A stretch of DNA of 64,000 nt from Rhodobacteraceae bacterium LMO-JJ12 (GCA_021555075.1 JAKGBX010000001.1:62001-126000), one strand, 5' to 3'; positions 43,999 to 52,997 are shown, counted from the stretch's first letter. Made by a program: numbers and translations. The notes: generated by a model not told the origin, from the letters alone.

Positions 43999-45449
43999 CT
44001 CGCAGCCCCCACATGCGTTTCGCGGATATCAATTCCGGGTCCGGTAATATGAATGGTCCCGTATCTGGCCGCGCGCACTACTGCGGCGGCGTTCAAGTGC
44101 TCAAGCGGGGATTTCATTTCATAGATCAGCGCCGAAAGTTTTTGCGGCTGCGGTTGATCGGCAATGGGGCAACCGCTGATCGCCCGGAGCAGATGTTGGG
44201 TGTCATTGGCGCTCGGTTCGGCCTTGCGCATCTCGGCCAAAGTCACCGGTTGTTGCGGCGCCACCGCCCCCAGCCAGCCCAGAAGATCGTCCTGAACCGG
44301 ACCGTATTTGCCATAGACCCCTTGCAGAGTGCGGCGAATGATCGGGCGAAGTTCTGCGTAGCGTTGCCCGGCCAACAGGTTCGACAGCGCCTGTTCGGCC
44401 ACGCCACGGGCGAAGGGAGAAACCATTGGCACCCCACCGATATCGGCGCAAACCTGTTCGCATTCGTGGGCAAATGCATGGAGTGCATCGCCACGCAGGC
44501 CTTCTGTTGTCATCCGGGTCATCGCCCAAGCGGCAACCGTGCCCGGCAATTTGTGAATGTAGGGCGCAAAGTCAAAGCCCCACGGCGTCGCCGCATCAAA
44601 ACCTTCGCAATCGCCAGTATCTCTTGCGACGTCATTGGCCGCCGTCAGTGCCGCCATGTTCACCCCACCCAGAGCAACGCCAACTGCCGCCATTGATGAG
44701 ATCAGATTCACGCTTGAGGGGGTCGAACCACCATTCGCCAATGCCGACAACGCAGTATCAACCGCATCGACACCCAGTTTAACGGCATCGCCCGCAACCT
44801 TGGGCCCAAGCCCGGTGGTGCAACGTGTGTGGAGGGTTAGTGGCACGTCCTTCAGCGCCTCTTTCAGCGCAGGGATCAGCGTTGCGACGGCGTCCGGGGT
44901 CAGAAGTCCGCTTTCATCACGCAACATGATCCGCTTGGCCCCGGCCTTCACCAGCGCAGCGACCTGCCCAACAAAAACGGCATCCTCCGTGACGTCTCCA
45001 CCGTATACCAGAGTGCCGATTGGAACCACACCGTGAGTAGTGGCAAAGCCAAATGCAGGTTCCAATCGGCACAGGTCGGTCAGAGGATCAATGAACACGA
45101 TCTCGGCAATTCCACGCCGAGCCAGTTCGCCAATCCACCCCGCGACAACATCGTCGGCCAGAATATCGCGACCCTTGCGGCCATGTTCAGTCATCAGGTT
45201 CAGGCAAGCACGCAGCGTCAAGCCGGGCGCTTGGTGACGCAGCAGGTCGACAAACTGCCAAGGGTCTTCACCTTGGCGCACGCTTTGCACGATGGTTTCG
45301 GAACTCACAGCTTCGACCGCCGCCAGCCCACTGCCTTCCAGCGCTCCGAGAACATGCAGTTTCATTGCCGCTGTCATCGCCCCGCCCCAGACGGCGGATT
45401 GCCCGTCAGTCAGGCTTACATCCACAAATTGGGTCGGTGTATCAGACAT
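43992..45449 (-). CDS. HMGL-like carboxyltransferase subunit 2, divergent
   Basis: 485 residues from MSDTPTQFVDVSLTDGQSAV (45449). Same TIM-barrel family as subunit 1 but strongly divergent: the canonical RDAHQ is TDGQ (Thr14, Asp15), the carbamylated Lys is Arg177 (IMLRDESGLLTP), and the HxH is HTR (His207, Arg209) in LHTRCTTGLGPKVAG. So it retains the His that subunit 1 lost and lost the one subunit 1 retains. Overlaps subunit 1 by 7 bp and biotin carboxylase by 8 bp. Upstream ATG at 45500 gives a less likely longer form. Confidence 0.82.
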   Translation of the reverse strand: MSDTPTQFVDVSLTDGQSAVWGGAMTAAMKLHVLGALEGSGLAAVEAVSSETIVQSVRQGEDPWQFVDLLRHQAPGLTLRACLNLMTEHGRKGRDILADDVVAGWIGELARRGIAEIVFIDPLTDLCRLEPAFGFATTHGVVPIGTLVYGGDVTEDAVFVGQVAALVKAGAKRIMLRDESGLLTPDAVATLIPALKEALKDVPLTLHTRCTTGLGPKVAGDAVKLGVDAVDTALSALANGGSTPSSVNLISSMAAVGVALGGVNMAALTAANDVARDTGDCEGFDAATPWGFDFAPYIHKLPGTVAAWAMTRMTTEGLRGDALHAFAHECEQVCADIGGVPMVSPFARGVAEQALSNLLAGQRYAELRPIIRRTLQGVYGKYGPVQDDLLGWLGAVAPQQPVTLAEMRKAEPSANDTQHLLRAISGCPIADQPQPQKLSALIYEMKSPLEHLNAAAVVRAARYGTIHITGPGIDIRETHVGAARC

Positions 45450-46851
45450 TCGCCCGCTCCTTTTGATCCACTGTTCCATCCGCAAGGAACACGTCCTCAA
45501 CCCATTTCGTTGTCACTTCACCCCGCGCGAAATCGTCATGCGCAAGAACCCGCGCGTGAAAGGGAATGGTGGTGTGAACGCCGCCAACCTCGAACGCCGC
45601 CAATGCTTTGCGCATCAGCGTGATAGCCTGATCACGGGTGTCGGCGTGAACGATCAGCTTGCCGATTAGTGAGTCGTAATAGGGCGGTATCGTGTAGCCG
45701 TCGTAACAATGGCTATCGACGCGAATGCCATCGCCCTTTGGGGCACTCCAGCTCTGCAAGGTGCCCGGGCTTGGGGCAAAGTCGCGATCGGCATCCTCGG
45801 CGTTGATCCGGCATTCGATGGCATGACCTTTCAGCGCAACATCGGCCTGGGAAAACGACAGCGGCAAGCCACCCGCCACCCGAATCTGTTCTGCGACAAG
45901 GTCATAGCCGCAAATCATCTCGGTCACCGGATGTTCGACCTGAATGCGGGTGTTCATCTCAAGAAAGAAATACTCACCGGTGTCATTATCGACGACAAAC
46001 TCGACGGTTCCCATGCCGACATAATTCGCATTCAGCGACATTTTGACCGCGCAGGCACCCATTTCGGCGCGAATGATTTCGGTTAGCTTGGGCGAAGGCG
46101 CTTCCTCGATCAGCTTCTGATGACGACGCTGAGTAGAACAGTCACGTTCACCCAGATGCACTGCGTTGCCATGCTCATCACAGGCCACCTGGATTTCCAC
46201 GTGGCGGGCGTGTTGGATGTATTTCTCGACAAACAATGTGCCGTTGCCAAAGGCGGTTTGCGCCTCGTTCGCGGCCTCTTTGAAGGCGGTTTCCATCTCG
46301 GCATCCGATTTCACCACACGCATACCGCGCCCGCCGCCGCCTGCAGTGGCCTTGACCAGAACGGGGTATCCGATGTCACCGGCAAAGGCGCGCGCCTCAG
46401 CCGCGTCTGACAAGGCGCCCGATCCTGGCACGCGTGGAACCCCGGCCTTGCCGGCAATGTTGCTGGCAGTGATCTTGTCACCCATATCGTCGATCGCTTG
46501 CGGTGACGGGCCGATGAACTTGATGCCCGCGTCCTCACAGGCGCTGGCGAATTCCGAGCGTTCTGACAGGAAACCGTATCCCGGATGAACCGCGTCGCAC
46601 TGTGTTCTGAGCGCTGCATCAACCAGCTTCTCGATTACCAGATAGCTTTGCGTTGCAGCAGGCGGGCCCAGCACGACAACTTCGTCCGCCATCTGCGCCG
46701 CCATTGAAGCCTGATCCGCCTCGGATACGCCCAGCACCGTTTCAATCCCCAACCGTTTGCAGGCCCGGATGATGCGCACCGCGATCTCGCCTCGGTTGGC
46801 GATGAACACGCGGCGGATATCGCGTTTTGCCATTGTCGCCTCTGCCGCCAT
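45442..46851 (-). CDS. Biotin carboxylase
   Basis: 469 residues from 46851 (or 463 from the Met at 46833). ATP-grasp carboxylase: FIANRGEIAVRIIRACKRLG, VHPGYGFLSERSEFA, the glycine loop KATAGGGGRGMRVV, GTVEFVVDNDTGEYFFLEMN followed by TRIQVEHPVTEMICGYDLV, and GHAIECRINAED. AccC-type subunit that carboxylates biotin on the carrier. 2-bp gap after the BCCP gene. A second, housekeeping accC is expected elsewhere; here it serves this operon's carboxyltransferase. Cytosolic. Confidence 0.92.
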   Translation of the reverse strand: MAAEATMAKRDIRRVFIANRGEIAVRIIRACKRLGIETVLGVSEADQASMAAQMADEVVVLGPPAATQSYLVIEKLVDAALRTQCDAVHPGYGFLSERSEFASACEDAGIKFIGPSPQAIDDMGDKITASNIAGKAGVPRVPGSGALSDAAEARAFAGDIGYPVLVKATAGGGGRGMRVVKSDAEMETAFKEAANEAQTAFGNGTLFVEKYIQHARHVEIQVACDEHGNAVHLGERDCSTQRRHQKLIEEAPSPKLTEIIRAEMGACAVKMSLNANYVGMGTVEFVVDNDTGEYFFLEMNTRIQVEHPVTEMICGYDLVAEQIRVAGGLPLSFSQADVALKGHAIECRINAEDADRDFAPSPGTLQSWSAPKGDGIRVDSHCYDGYTIPPYYDSLIGKLIVHADTRDQAITLMRKALAAFEVGGVHTTIPFHARVLAHDDFARGEVTTKWVEDVFLADGTVDQKERANV

Positions 46852-46853
46852 GA

Positions 46854-47333
46854 TCAGGCCCCCGCCGGATCGATAATGATCAACACCTGATCCAGTTTCA
46901 CTGGTTTGCCGTTTTCGACACAGATCTGATGTACCTTGCCGGCGGCTGGCGATTTGAGGGTATTGAACAGTTTCATCACCTCGACCAGACACAGGGTATC
47001 GCCTTCAGCAACCTCATCGCCTTCGCTGACGAAGGGCGGCTCGTCCGGGCTGGGTGTGGCATAGAACGCGCCCCCCATGGGGGACCGGATAGCGATCATG
47101 TTTTCCGGCACGACAACGTCGCCCGAAGGTGTTTGGGCCGACGCTGGTTCTGTCTTGGCCGAAGCGGCCACAGATGCAGTTGCGAGGGCCACGGGTTGTG
47201 CCTGCGCGGTCACAGCCGCCTCACTCCCGGCGCGAACCGTCACATCGCCCACGGTAAACTCGACATAATCGCAATGCTCAGAGCGATCCAAAAGGTCGAG
47301 AATTTCACGGACATCCTTGTGCGTCAGAGACAT
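46854..47333 (-). CDS. Biotin carboxyl carrier protein
   Basis: 159 residues. N-terminal helical segment MSLTHKDVREILDLLDRSEH, an Ala/Pro-rich linker (about 40-70), and the biotinyl domain ending in CLVEVMKLFNTLKSPAAGKV; the biotinylated Lys is in the EVMKL form of the usual EAMKM. IRSPMGGAFYATPSPDEPPF marks the domain start. Resembles AccB, but is tied to this operon. The largest internal gap of the operon, 63 bp, separates it from the TRAP permease gene, so an internal promoter there is possible. Confidence 0.92.
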   Translation of the reverse strand: MSLTHKDVREILDLLDRSEHCDYVEFTVGDVTVRAGSEAAVTAQAQPVALATASVAASAKTEPASAQTPSGDVVVPENMIAIRSPMGGAFYATPSPDEPPFVSEGDEVAEGDTLCLVEVMKLFNTLKSPAAGKVHQICVENGKPVKLDQVLIIIDPAGA

Positions 47334-47396
47334 GGTATTCCCTCTTGTTGTGGTTTTCCGGATCGCTCCGGAAGCGGTGAATGTTCGGCCCTGCGG

Positions 47397-48659
47397 TCAG
47401 CGCACCAGCGCCAACGACAGTTGCGGCACGAAAGATATGATCAAGAGTCCGACCAGCATGACGCCGATGAACGGCAACACCCCCTTTACGATCAGAACAA
47501 AATTCTCGCGGAAGGCGGACATGGCAACGATCAGGTTGATGCCAACCGGAGGTGTCAGCAGGCCAATTTCCAGATTGACCGTAATCATGATGCCCAGGTG
47601 CACCGGATCAATGCCATAGACCCGCCCCAGCGCCAGCAGGATCGGCGACAGCACCAATATGGCTGAGGCCATATCCATCACCATCCCAACAAGCAGCAGA
47701 ACCGCATTCATGGCCAGTATGAAGGCCACTTTGCTGGTGGCCACGCCAGTCACCCATTCGGCCAACGCAAGCGGAACCTGCTCAGTGGTCAGCACCAGGT
47801 TAATCGATAGCGCAATCGCCAGAAGCGGAAACAACGATCCCATCAGGATGGTGGTTTCAACCGCTGTTTCGCGAAGGTCCCTGAGCGTCAGTTCACGATG
47901 AACAAACGCTTCGATGATGACGGCATAGCCGAGCGCAATGGCAGCGCTTTCGGTGGGCGAGAAATAGCCGGAATAGATTCCACCCAAGAGGATGATCGGC
48001 ATCAGGAGCGACCACCACCCCCTGCGCAGCGCTTGCCAAACCGCTACACCGTCGAACGGTGCGCGTTCAATATTGCGATTAACGACCAAAGAATAGCCGG
48101 TGATCAGTAAGACCATCAACAACCCCGGCAGGATGCCGGCGGTGAACAGATCAATAATCGAGGTCTCGGTGACGATGCCGTAAAGGATCATTGGAATAGA
48201 CGGCGGAATGATCACGCCCAGCGTCCCGCCCGCCGAAAGTGCACCCAGCGAAAACTGCTTTGAGTAACCGCTTTGCAGCAGCGCCGGATAAGCGATCGAG
48301 CCGACCGCAATAAGCGTGACCGCAGAAGAGCCGGACATCGCCGCAAACACGCCGCAGGTCAGGATTGAAGCAATCGCCAGACCGCCCGGCAGGGGCGAGG
48401 TCAGCGCCCTCATGATCTCGATCAGCCGCTTGGCAATCTCGCCCCGGCCCATGATCGCACCGCACAGCAGGAACATCGGGATCGCCAGCAAGATTTCCTT
48501 GTCAATGGCGACCCACATATCCTCGATGATGTAACCAAGGACGCCATCGCCCCAAACAAGATGGATATAACCACCCAGCACCAGCAATACGGCTACCAGA
48601 TTGACCCGCAATGCCAGCAGAGCAACCATCAGCACGAGGAGGAGAATGGCATAGGTCAT
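47397..48659 (-). CDS. TRAP transporter large permease (DctM-like)
   Basis: 420 residues and about 12-13 transmembrane helices. DctM motifs: AIPMFLLCGAIMGRGEIAKR, GVFAAMSGSSAVTLIAVGSI, SAGGTLGVIIPPSIPMILYG and GLLTPPVGINLIVAMSAFRE. Na+-coupled uptake permease for the binding protein at 49155. Overlaps dctQ by 4 bp. TRAP systems commonly import C4-dicarboxylates and other carboxylates, which suits the cluster's proposed substrate. Confidence 0.95.
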   Translation of the reverse strand: MTYAILLLVLMVALLALRVNLVAVLLVLGGYIHLVWGDGVLGYIIEDMWVAIDKEILLAIPMFLLCGAIMGRGEIAKRLIEIMRALTSPLPGGLAIASILTCGVFAAMSGSSAVTLIAVGSIAYPALLQSGYSKQFSLGALSAGGTLGVIIPPSIPMILYGIVTETSIIDLFTAGILPGLLMVLLITGYSLVVNRNIERAPFDGVAVWQALRRGWWSLLMPIILLGGIYSGYFSPTESAAIALGYAVIIEAFVHRELTLRDLRETAVETTILMGSLFPLLAIALSINLVLTTEQVPLALAEWVTGVATSKVAFILAMNAVLLLVGMVMDMASAILVLSPILLALGRVYGIDPVHLGIMITVNLEIGLLTPPVGINLIVAMSAFRENFVLIVKGVLPFIGVMLVGLLIISFVPQLSLALVR

Positions 48660-49153
48660 TCGGACAATTCCTCAGATGGGCTAAGCGCGGGATAAACAAA
48701 GAAAATCAGATAGCGCAGGCTAATCGAGGCGAATGCATAGGGAATGATCAGCTGGATAACCCAGAGCGGAAACTTGGTGCTGCGAGCGAGATCACCATAG
48801 GAATAGGTCTCGTGGACATATTGGACGGCAATCACGAAAAACCCTATGAAAATGATACACATGAGCCCTGAACCGATCCTGCTGGCCACAGTCGTAAACG
48901 TCTCGGGTATCAAGCCGTCAGCAAAGCGGGGCCGCAGGTGACGCCCCTTGGCCGAGGCCAGACCAAGACCGAGAAACCCGGTAATGATCATTAAATAGAC
49001 CGAGATACGCTGAACGCCCCCAAGCGAAGTGCCCAGCACCTCGCGAGCGATGACATCTCCCAAAAGCATGGATGCAATCAGCACATAGGCAAGAATTGCA
49101 CCTGCTGCTTCCAGAGCAAACAAAGCCCTCAAAAAGCGTTCAGCGTTTTTCAA
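48656..49153 (-). CDS. TRAP transporter small permease (DctQ-like)
   Basis: 165 residues, four transmembrane helices. MKNAERFLRALFALEAAGAI and the GDVIAREVLGTSLGGVQRIS segment are typical of DctQ, as is LIIPYAFASISLRYLIFFVY near the C-terminus. Overlaps dctM by ATGA and sits 1 bp after dctP. Forms the membrane complex with the large permease. Confidence 0.92.
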   Translation of the reverse strand: MKNAERFLRALFALEAAGAILAYVLIASMLLGDVIAREVLGTSLGGVQRISVYLMIITGFLGLGLASAKGRHLRPRFADGLIPETFTTVASRIGSGLMCIIFIGFFVIAVQYVHETYSYGDLARSTKFPLWVIQLIIPYAFASISLRYLIFFVYPALSPSEELSE

Positions 49154-49154
49154 T

Positions 49155-50153
49155 TTACTTCTCGCAAGCCGCTTTGACGGTCATCAGATGATCCCACGCA
49201 ACAGCAGAGTCTCCGCCGAGATCGGCCACGAACTGCGGATAGTTCGGCGCGACCTTGGCGACCCACGCGGCGAGCTGTTCTTTGGTCGGAACATGCACAT
49301 GACCGCCGGCTTCCTTGTATTGGTTGACAAGGAAAGCCTCAGCTCCGCGCACACCGATCCGGAGCTCGTCAACCGGCGGAAGATTGTCCCGCAAGATGGC
49401 GCGCTGCTCGTCCGTCATACGATCCCAGACTTTGGACGAAATGGCGAGAGCACCGGCTTGGTGGGAATGGTTGGCCTGGGTCAAATGCGGCCCGATCTTG
49501 TTGAGCCCCATGGCAACATAGATGATCGTGGCGGATTCACCGGCACGGACCAGCCCAGTTTGCATCGCGGCGGGAATATCCGAGAACGGCATTTCGGTTC
49601 CCAACGCCCCGGCAGAACTCCACAACAGGCGCGACATGCCATGTGGTGCAATACGCACCTTATAGCCTTCGGCCTTGGCCACATCGCTCAGATCGTCCTG
49701 ACCAAACATGTTGACCCAGCCAGCGTCATTCCAGCTCAGGACTTCGATACCCTGCGCTTCGATCTTGCCTCTTAGCATATCACCGAATTCGCCATCATAG
49801 ACACAGTCGATGGTCTGAACATCGTCAAACAGAAACGGCGTCGACATCAATGCCACTTCGGGCACATTGCCTGCAAGTGTCTGGCTCGAGAACTGTGCGG
49901 CTTCGATCCGGCCGCGCTTCATCTGGTTGTAGACATCAAATTCGTTGCCAAGCTGCCCACTACCGAAAATCTGGATGTCGATACTGCCGCCCGAGGCTTC
50001 CTCGACTGCGGCTTCCCATTTGGCCAAGTGGTCATACCAAGGCGTCTTCTCGGGCGCCAGCGTAGCGACCTTGATTTCCAAGTCCGCGGCGGTAGCCGGC
50101 GCGGCAAAAGCGAGTGCGGAGCCACAGGCCGCAGTAAGCAGTAGGTGTTTCAT
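49155..50153 (-). CDS. TRAP transporter periplasmic binding protein (DctP-like)
   Basis: 332 residues from MKHLLLTAACGSALAFAAPA (50153), a signal peptide cleaved after ATAA near residue 23. DctP fold: KVATLAPEKTPWYDHLAKWE, IQIFGSGQLGNEFDVYNQMK, FLFDDVQTIDCVYDGEFGDM, GYKVRIAPHGMSRLLWSSAG with the Arg that binds the substrate carboxylate, and IPAAMQTGLVRAGES. The upstream ATG at 50189 precedes no signal peptide. First gene of the operon; a palindromic operator lies 50 bp upstream. Substrate is likely a carboxylate. Confidence 0.93.
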   Translation of the reverse strand: MKHLLLTAACGSALAFAAPATAADLEIKVATLAPEKTPWYDHLAKWEAAVEEASGGSIDIQIFGSGQLGNEFDVYNQMKRGRIEAAQFSSQTLAGNVPEVALMSTPFLFDDVQTIDCVYDGEFGDMLRGKIEAQGIEVLSWNDAGWVNMFGQDDLSDVAKAEGYKVRIAPHGMSRLLWSSAGALGTEMPFSDIPAAMQTGLVRAGESATIIYVAMGLNKIGPHLTQANHSHQAGALAISSKVWDRMTDEQRAILRDNLPPVDELRIGVRGAEAFLVNQYKEAGGHVHVPTKEQLAAWVAKVAPNYPQFVADLGGDSAVAWDHLMTVKAACEK

Positions 50154-50202
50154 GGTTCCTCCCAAAGAATCCGTAGAACATGCCAACAAAAGTGCGCATT
50201 TT

Positions 50203-50220
50203 CTAGAAATGTAATTCTAG
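50203..50220. promoter_or_regulatory. Palindromic operator upstream of dctP
   Basis: CTAGAA-ATGTAA-TTCTAG, perfect 6-bp arms separated by 6 bp. It has the same TAGAA-N6-TTCTA core as the palindrome at 51168-51185. A further half-site TAGAA stands at 50224-50228. Likely operator of the TetR regulator encoded at 51264. Confidence 0.72.
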
Positions 50221-50275
50221 TTTTAGAAATATAATCGTGTCAATAGTTTTAGACCCCACGGAAAAATTCGCAATT

Positions 50276-51070
50276 TCAGGGCGTTACTGGAACAGTGACA
50301 TTCAGTGCCATTCGTCCACCATCGGCATAGATCGTCTGACCAATGATGTAGCTGGACAGGTCAGAGGCCAAAAACAGAGCGATTTTGCCAATCTCATCCG
50401 GTGTGCCGGGGCGGCCGATTGGCGTCCGTGACATCAATGCTCGGAACCGATCGGGATCTTGTGTCTGTACACTGTTCATCTCGGTTGCAAAGGTCCCAGG
50501 GCCAATGGCGTTGACCCGGATTCCATCGGGCGCAACCTTGATCGCCAGCGCCTTGGTCCACTGGTTCACCCCGCCCTTGGACATAACGTAGGAGGCGGCT
50601 TCGGGCAGAACCGAAGTGGCATTAACCGACGACATATTGATAATCACACCTCGATTACCATTCTCGTCTGGGTCCTGCTCCAGCATGATCCGCGCAGCCA
50701 CTTGCCCAGTCAGATACACCCCCTTGAGATTTACCCCGATCACCCGTTCGAATTCATCCTCTTCCAAGTCTAACGCGTGGCTTGGCACCGCCAAACCTGC
50801 ATTTGCGACAACGATATCGAGCCGACCAAACCGGGACACCGCCGCGTTCATTAACGTCTCGAGGTTGGCCCGTTTCGTTACATCACAGTGATGATACATG
50901 CAGGCACCCCCAACCGCTTCGATCTCCCGCACGGCGGCCTGCCCGATGTCGGTCAGAATATCTGCGATCACCACGTTTGCGCCATATCGAACAAACTCAA
51001 TGGCAATCGCTTTGCCCAGCCCTTGCGAGCCACCTGTAATGACAGCGGTTTTTCCTTTTAGATCCAACAT
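50276..51070 (-). CDS. Short-chain dehydrogenase/reductase
   Basis: 264 residues from MLDLKGKTAVITGGSQGLGK (51070), which has GGAGGACTGGG upstream as SD. Classical SDR: the NAD(P)-binding TGGSQGLGKAIA, NAG motif VVANAGLAVP, and active site S..Y..K as NMSSVNATSVLPEAASYVMS followed by Lys. Probably oxidises or reduces a hydroxyl/carbonyl. C-terminus IIGQTIYADGGRMALNVTVP. Same strand as the operon and 122 bp upstream of dctP, with two TetR-type palindromes on either side, so probably in the same regulon. Confidence 0.88.
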   Translation of the reverse strand: MLDLKGKTAVITGGSQGLGKAIAIEFVRYGANVVIADILTDIGQAAVREIEAVGGACMYHHCDVTKRANLETLMNAAVSRFGRLDIVVANAGLAVPSHALDLEEDEFERVIGVNLKGVYLTGQVAARIMLEQDPDENGNRGVIINMSSVNATSVLPEAASYVMSKGGVNQWTKALAIKVAPDGIRVNAIGPGTFATEMNSVQTQDPDRFRALMSRTPIGRPGTPDEIGKIALFLASDLSSYIIGQTIYADGGRMALNVTVPVTP

Positions 51071-51167
51071 CCCAGTCCTCCCCTTGATTATGTCGGACTT
51101 GCGGTTCACGCTGACTCAGCGTCCCGCCATCGGCTTAGCACCGCCGCAAGCACATTGACTCTAATTT

Positions 51168-51185
51168 TTAGAACATCTATTCTAA
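51168..51185. promoter_or_regulatory. Palindromic operator between SDR and tetR genes
   Basis: TTAGAA-CATCTA-TTCTAA, perfect 6-bp arms with 6-bp spacer, located 98 bp upstream of the SDR start and 78 bp upstream of the tetR start. It matches the operator at 50203-50220 in both arms (TAGAA ... TTCTA). Suits divergent autoregulation by the adjacent TetR protein. Confidence 0.74.
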
Positions 51186-51263
51186 TTATAGTCAAGAACG
51201 TCACTGATCCTTGGCGAAAACATCACGCCTGAACATGGACTTACCCGACAGGAGACTGAATTC

Positions 51264-51941
51264 TTGAAGCTAAAATCAATACCTGAAAGAGCTTCCAACT
51301 CCGACGAAGGTTATCGCCCAGCACGGCAGAAACGCAGCATTGAAACCGAACGAAGGGTGCTTGAGGCTGCCCAAATCCTATTTGCAAAGCACGGGTATTC
51401 AGGCGCCAAAGTCACGGACATTCTGGAAATGTCTGACTGTTCAATCGGATCGTTTTACCATCGCTTTCGGGACAAGGACGGTCTGTTCCGCAAGGTCATG
51501 GAGAACTACTTTGATTACGTGCATAGGACCATCGATACCATTCAGCTTGACCGCGAAACCTGCGAAAATCTACCCGGACTGTTCCGAGTCCTTATTGCCT
51601 CCGCCTTCGAGAACATCCGCAAGAACAGGGGTTTCTATCGGGCTGCACGGGAATTGATGCATACCGACCCCGAAATCTGGGAATCGGTGAACGAATTGAA
51701 CTTTCGGCTCGCGGCACGGCTGGATGTGGTCTTGTCGCAATATGAGAACGAGATAACCGCTCCCGATCCCCGCGTTGCGCTCCGGGGAGCGAGCCAGCTT
51801 ATTCTGACCACGGTTCTCTACTCGGAATCGGGCCGCGCCCCGCTCTTTCCTAAGGACGAAAAAGTTTTCACTCAGATGCTGGTCAACGCTGCCATGGGAA
51901 TCGTCTGCCCACCGGACCCCAGGACAGACGGACACGGATAA
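51264..51941 (+). CDS. TetR/AcrR-family transcriptional regulator
   Basis: 225 residues from the TTG at 51264, which has AGGAGA upstream by 8 nt. N-terminal HTH: RRVLEAAQILFAKHGYSGAK and VTDILEMSDCSIGSFYHRFR then DKDGLFRKVMENYFDYV, typical TetR. The C-terminal ligand-binding domain is helical (RAARELMHTDPEIWESVNEL). Divergent from the SDR gene; probably represses the SDR and TRAP operon through the TAGAA-N6-TTCTA sites. The inducer may be a pathway intermediate (for example a CoA thioester), which is inference. Confidence 0.9.
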   Translation: MKLKSIPERASNSDEGYRPARQKRSIETERRVLEAAQILFAKHGYSGAKVTDILEMSDCSIGSFYHRFRDKDGLFRKVMENYFDYVHRTIDTIQLDRETCENLPGLFRVLIASAFENIRKNRGFYRAARELMHTDPEIWESVNELNFRLAARLDVVLSQYENEITAPDPRVALRGASQLILTTVLYSESGRAPLFPKDEKVFTQMLVNAAMGIVCPPDPRTDGHG

Positions 51942-52055
51942 AGGCAAACCCCTTTCAGTCTCACGCAAAAGGAAAGCAAAGGTGAAAATGACTAAGCTCG
52001 ACCGAGAGTCGCCCTCGATGTTCAGGATCTGGACGCTGCATAAAGGCACGAAACA

Positions 52056-52997
52056 ATGACCACTCTCATCACTGGTGGTGCCGGAATGCTGGGCTCGGAA
52101 CTTGTCAGGCAATTGCTTGCGACAGGGGTCAAGCATCCGGTGGTGATGGATATCGCCGCAACGCCCGAACGGCTGGAGGATGTTTCAGATCGCGTCCGAT
52201 ATGTACAAGGCAATGTCGGAGACGCCGAAGTGCTCAACGACGTAATCGGAACACACAAACCGACCCGCATTTACCATCTAGGCGCCATGCTCGGGATCAC
52301 TTGCGAAGAAAACCCGATACCGGCGACTGAAGTCAATGCGCTCGGCTTTGTCCACCTTCTGGAAGCAGCCAAAGCCCATAACGTGTCACAAGTCATATTC
52401 GCCAGCTCGGTCACCACCTTCGGCGACGATATGGTGGGGCCATCGGTCACCGACATCACACTTCAGCGCCCGACCACAGTCTATGGCATCACCAAGCTTT
52501 TTGCCGAACATATGGGCCGGCTGTATCGCGCCCGGTTCGGGCTTGATTTCCGCGCAATCCGCTTCCCGTCGATCACCGGCGTCGGCCTGCGTCCGGGGGG
52601 GATCGTGAACTATACCTCGGCGATGATCGAGGACAGCATCAAAGGTCGCCCATCGACTGTTATGGTCACGCCCGAGACGTGTGTTTCGCTGGTTTATGTC
52701 AAAGATGCCGCGCGGGCACTTCTGGAGCTGGCAAACGCTCCGGCCGAAAATATCCAGACAATCTGCTATCTGCTGGATGGCCCCCGCCCCACACCGACAA
52801 CCGCACAAATGGCGGACCTGGTGCGCGAACATCTGCCCGGCGCTCGTATTGATTTTGAGCCCAATGAAACCTGGAAACCATTGTTCGACAAGTTTTCGCT
52901 TCCGCTCGATGATGCTCCTGCACGCAACGAATGGGGCTGGAAACCCGTCTATGATTACGAGGCGACCATTCAGGATTTCATCCGCATCCTGCGATAA
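52056..52997 (+). CDS. NAD-dependent epimerase/dehydratase family protein
   Basis: 313 residues, extended SDR. Gly-rich loop ITGGAGMLGSELVRQLL, NADP/NAD Asp region VMDIAATPERLEDVSDRVRY, active-site SSVTTFGDDMVGPSV and YGITKLFAEHMGRLYRARFG (Tyr-x-x-x-Lys). LVYVKDAARALLELANAPAE and YDYEATIQDFIRILR close the protein. It resembles threonine dehydrogenase- or UDP-sugar epimerase-like enzymes but substrate cannot be assigned. It follows tetR by 114 bp in the same direction and is the last intact gene before the decayed right flank. Confidence 0.85.
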   Translation: MTTLITGGAGMLGSELVRQLLATGVKHPVVMDIAATPERLEDVSDRVRYVQGNVGDAEVLNDVIGTHKPTRIYHLGAMLGITCEENPIPATEVNALGFVHLLEAAKAHNVSQVIFASSVTTFGDDMVGPSVTDITLQRPTTVYGITKLFAEHMGRLYRARFGLDFRAIRFPSITGVGLRPGGIVNYTSAMIEDSIKGRPSTVMVTPETCVSLVYVKDAARALLELANAPAENIQTICYLLDGPRPTPTTAQMADLVREHLPGARIDFEPNETWKPLFDKFSLPLDDAPARNEWGWKPVYDYEATIQDFIRILR

